Shown: positions 5,381 through 7,117 of the stretch, piece by piece | Layout: each line of letters starts with the position of its first letter | Numbering within the stretch: the first letter of the stretch is position 1 | Assembly (NCBI GenBank): GCA_002492075.1 | Contig: DKXD01000188.1 | Location: 3,193-10,309 of the forward strand | Reading direction: 5' to 3' | DNA: 7,117 nt | Source of the DNA: Ruminococcaceae bacterium UBA7135 | Lineage (GTDB): Bacteria; Bacillota; Clostridia; Oscillospirales; Ruminococcaceae | The notes under the pieces: generated by a model | Databases searched by the model: none | Seen by the model: the letters and a program-made list of their open reading frames with translations, nothing else | What the model was told of the DNA's origin: nothing | Program-made: the position numbers and the translations under genes

Positions 5381-6328
5381 CTATCCGCCCAACACTCTTG
5401 AAACGAAATACGCTTGAGAAAGAGCCAGATTGAGATTGTATATCTCGTTTTTGGCAAGCTCGAACGCGGCGTCAAGCATATTCAATATCTCTTCCTCCGA
5501 GAAGCTGTCGGCTATCCTTTTCGATTCTTTTTTTCCGAAGAACTCCGCTTCGCAGCCGGACTTCACCGCAAGCGCGTCTCTTATCATCCGCGAAAGATAT
5601 TCCATAACGCGTGAAAAATCGGTTCGTTTTTTGGCGTCCGACAAGGCGGCGGCAAGCGTGAAGCCGTCCTTCGCGCCCAGAGCCTCGGCGGCTTTGCGGG
5701 CAGTTTCGATAAGTGCGGCTTCATCGCCGCCCTCCAACACTGCCTTGCATTTTCCGATGTTTCCCGCAAACATCTCCGACAGTTCGCGAGCCTTTGACTT
5801 GTCCACGCCGCAGTCCAGCAAAGCCTGTTCGCAGTCCTTTACGGGCGTTTCGGGAACTTCAAATTCCGTAACGCGCGACAGCACCGTTTCGGGGATAACG
5901 CTTGTGTTTTCGCAGGTAAACACAAACCGCAGATAGTCGGCGGGTTCTTCTATCAGCTTTAAAAGAGCGTTCTGGTGCTCGGGGCGCATGGTGTCGCAGT
6001 CCTCGAACACATAAACCTTGACGTCGCCGTTGTTGGGGCGTATCACGGTGCTGCTCATCACTTCGCGAAACAGGTCGATAGCATACTTTCCGTCGCACTG
6101 CTTTTTTACGAATATCACGTCCGGGTGGGTGTCGTTTTCGATGTTGCGGCAGGTCGGGCAGGATCCGCAGGCGCCGTTTTCGCACAAGAACAGCTCTGCC
6201 GTGTATCGCGCCAGCGTTTTTTTCCCTATCCCCGAATGTCCCGAAAACAGAACGGCGTGAGAGAGCCGCCCTTTGGCGGTTATGCCGTCAAGCCGCTGCT
6301 TTAAACCGCTTTTTCCGTATAACTTCAT
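5381..6328 (-). CDS. holB: DNA polymerase III delta' subunit (clamp loader)
   Basis: This 315-aa protein is the delta' subunit of the clamp-loader complex that places the beta sliding clamp on DNA. Visible features are a P-loop GHSGIGKKT (30-38), a zinc-binding cysteine set C49, C54, C57 and C60, the helix ALLKLIEEP (121-129) and the sensor region FVFTCEN (136-141) leading to LSRV (150-153). The usual SRC motif therefore reads SRV; delta' is not itself an active ATPase, but the SRC arginine matters for its neighbour, and that Arg is kept. The ATG at 6328 lies 3 nt after the darA stop and has only a weak purine-rich site within darA, so translational coupling is likely. Length and order (c-di-AMP receptor, holB, ricT) match other Firmicutes. 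Confidence 0.93.
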   Translation of the reverse strand: MKLYGKSGLKQRLDGITAKGRLSHAVLFSGHSGIGKKTLARYTAELFLCENGACGSCPTCRNIENDTHPDVIFVKKQCDGKYAIDLFREVMSSTVIRPNNGDVKVYVFEDCDTMRPEHQNALLKLIEEPADYLRFVFTCENTSVIPETVLSRVTEFEVPETPVKDCEQALLDCGVDKSKARELSEMFAGNIGKCKAVLEGGDEAALIETARKAAEALGAKDGFTLAAALSDAKKRTDFSRVMEYLSRMIRDALAVKSGCEAEFFGKKESKRIADSFSEEEILNMLDAAFELAKNEIYNLNLALSQAYFVSRVLGG

Positions 6329-6331
6329 AAC

Positions 6332-6658
6332 TCAAACTTTCTCAAATCTTTCGATATTTGTAACGAACACCGTGGCGCCGCCCACCGTTACCTCCACGGG
6401 GAAGCTGGTGTACGCTCCGCCGCTGAATGACGAAGAAGCGTTCGGAACAAACTGCTGGCGCTTGTGCGAGTGCGTTCTGATGACATCCAAGACCTCGTCC
6501 ACCTTGTCGTCCTCCGAGCATATCATAAACGTGGTGTTGCCCGCCATAAGAAACCCTCCCGATGACGCGAGCTTTGTCGCCTGAAAGCCGCTTTTTGTCA
6601 GCGCGGATTGCACCGAATGGCTGTCGTCGTTGTTGATTATAGCAAATATAAGCTTCAT
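6332..6658 (-). CDS. darA: Cyclic di-AMP receptor DarA (PstA, PII-like)
   Basis: This is a 108-aa PII-like trimeric signalling protein of the DUF970 family, which binds cyclic di-AMP in the cytoplasm; its output partner is not established. Characteristic segments are MKLIFAIINNDD at the N-terminus, TKLASSGGFLMAGNTTF (28-44), DKVDEVLDVI (51-60) and PVEVTVGGATVFV (87-99), covering the nucleotide-binding loops. The region 66-86 is the flexible B-loop, rich in Ser and Gly. I start at the ATG at 6658, 9 nt after AAGGAG; an ATG three codons upstream abuts that site and is too close. It heads the operon, followed at 3 nt by holB and then ricT, and is preceded by a recognisable promoter. Confidence 0.93.
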   Translation of the reverse strand: MKLIFAIINNDDSHSVQSALTKSGFQATKLASSGGFLMAGNTTFMICSEDDKVDEVLDVIRTHSHKRQQFVPNASSSFSGGAYTSFPVEVTVGGATVFVTNIERFEKV

Positions 6659-6772
6659 ATATAACATCTCCTTGTTTTGGAAAATTTATGCAGAGCCTTT
6701 GCGCCCAAACCTGTTTTAACGAAAAAATCACAAACAGCGGCGCTTGCGGACAATGCAAATCTCTCCACTTTA

Positions 6773-6801
6773 ATTATACTACAAACCGCACCGAAATGCA
6801 A
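6773..6801 (-). promoter_or_regulatory. Probable promoter of darA-holB-ricT
   Basis: The minus strand shows a perfect -10 TATAAT (6778-6773) and a weaker -35 TTGCAT (6801-6796), 17 nt apart. Transcription would begin near 6766, giving a leader of about 110 nt before darA. No conserved riboswitch fold is evident in that leader. Confidence 0.65.
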
Positions 6802-6896
6802 GAGTTTTCGCAAATTCGTTGAGCAAGAAGCGGAGAGCGGCTGTTATAATGTACAAAATACACAAAAATCGCAGATTTTTTTGTTTGCTTTTTTAC

Positions 6897-6924
6897 TTGA
6901 TTTTTTTTGAGAATATGGTAAAAT
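6897..6924 (+). promoter_or_regulatory. Probable ferredoxin promoter with extended -10
   Basis: TTGATT (6897-6902) and TAAAAT (6919-6924) are 16 nt apart, and TGG directly precedes the -10, giving an extended -10 element. The upstream DNA is strongly A/T-rich. Transcription would start near 6931, about 40 nt before the ATG. Confidence 0.65.
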
Positions 6925-6969
6925 ATTAGTGAGGCTTATGTCTTAAAACTTCAAGGAGGTAATTTTATT

Positions 6970-7117
6970 ATGGCTTATCAGATTTCAGATGACTGCATCG
7001 CATGCGGCGCATGCGCAGACGGCTGCCCCGCAAACGCAATTTCCGAGGGCGACGGCAAATACGTTATCGACGCTGCAACCTGCATTGACTGCGGCGCTTG
7101 CGAGGGCACCTGCCCCA
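6970..7117 (+). CDS. 2[4Fe-4S] clostridial-type ferredoxin (partial at window end)
   Basis: A small cytoplasmic electron carrier for low-potential reactions such as those of pyruvate:ferredoxin oxidoreductase and hydrogenase in anaerobes. Forty-nine codons are visible. Both cluster motifs are present: CIACGACADGCP and CIDCGACEGTCP, each CxxCxxCxxxCP, supplying all eight cysteine ligands. Residues between them (ISEGDGKYVIDAATCI) match the family closely. Related proteins are about 55-60 aa, so only a handful of C-terminal residues should be missing. The ATG at 6970 has AAGGAGG 10 nt upstream. It is transcribed away from darA from its own promoter, and appears to be a stand-alone gene. Confidence 0.95.
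   Translation, partial: MAYQISDDCIACGACADGCPANAISEGDGKYVIDAATCIDCGACEGTCP

Larger units (their letters stand above)
6659..6969. other. Divergent intergenic region between darA and ferredoxin
   Basis: This is a 311-bp non-coding stretch holding outward-facing promoters for both neighbours. Its right half is very A/T-rich, with T-runs around 6876-6907 and a short AAAAATC-GCA-GATTTTT inverted repeat at 6864-6880, which could act as an upstream activating element for the ferredoxin promoter. A second plus-strand TGTTATAAT (6842-6850) resembles an extended -10 but has only TTGAGC at 20 nt as a -35. I see no riboswitch or small protein in it. Confidence 0.7.

Noticed and set aside
4558..5433. Plus-strand open frame (291 codons) opposite ricT and the end of holB
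   Set aside because: It is antisense to the clear PSP1 protein with its cysteine motifs, crosses a gene boundary, and shows no family features.

Overview
The window looks like a chromosomal segment from a Firmicute of the class Clostridia, probably an anaerobic gut or rumen lineage. The evidence is an 8-cysteine clostridial 2[4Fe-4S] ferredoxin, the order darA - holB - ricT (c-di-AMP receptor, clamp-loader delta', PSP1/YaaT), a type III pantothenate kinase, an ECF-transporter S component, and strong AAGGAG-type Shine-Dalgarno sequences. Genus-level placement is not possible from the sequence alone. No RNA gene, IS element, CRISPR array or origin is visible.

Layout from right to left, since nearly everything is on the minus strand. 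(1) 6970-7117 (+): a ferredoxin cut by the window end, with its own extended -10 promoter. (2) 6659-6969: a 311-bp divergent intergenic region with promoters facing both ways. (3) 6658-4222 (-): the conserved housekeeping run darA, holB, ricT. (4) 4221-4065: a gene-free gap dominated by a large nested inverted repeat. (5) 4064-1716 (-): a four-gene accessory cassette with no function I can name. It holds three tandem divergent paralogues of a roughly 200-220 aa three-helix membrane protein sharing an RGIEAVAE-type loop motif and a similar C-terminal domain, then a 113-aa soluble protein of the 'RWGLRGDP' type overlapping the last paralogue by ATGA. (6) 1715-1556: a spacer with a perfect-consensus sigma-70 promoter reading left. 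(7) 1555-37 (-): coaX and an ECF S component, probably a pantothenate salvage and uptake pair.

The parts that ordinary annotation leaves unexplained are the membrane-protein triplication with its coupled small gene, a perfect 16-bp hairpin ending just before the ribosome binding site of the middle paralogue, a related G/C-rich palindrome after coaX, and evidence from both the ribosome binding site and the paralogue alignment that the first paralogue may start at an ATT codon. I see no promoter inside the cassette, so it may depend on read-through from darA-holB-ricT past the nested inverted repeat; that is inference.
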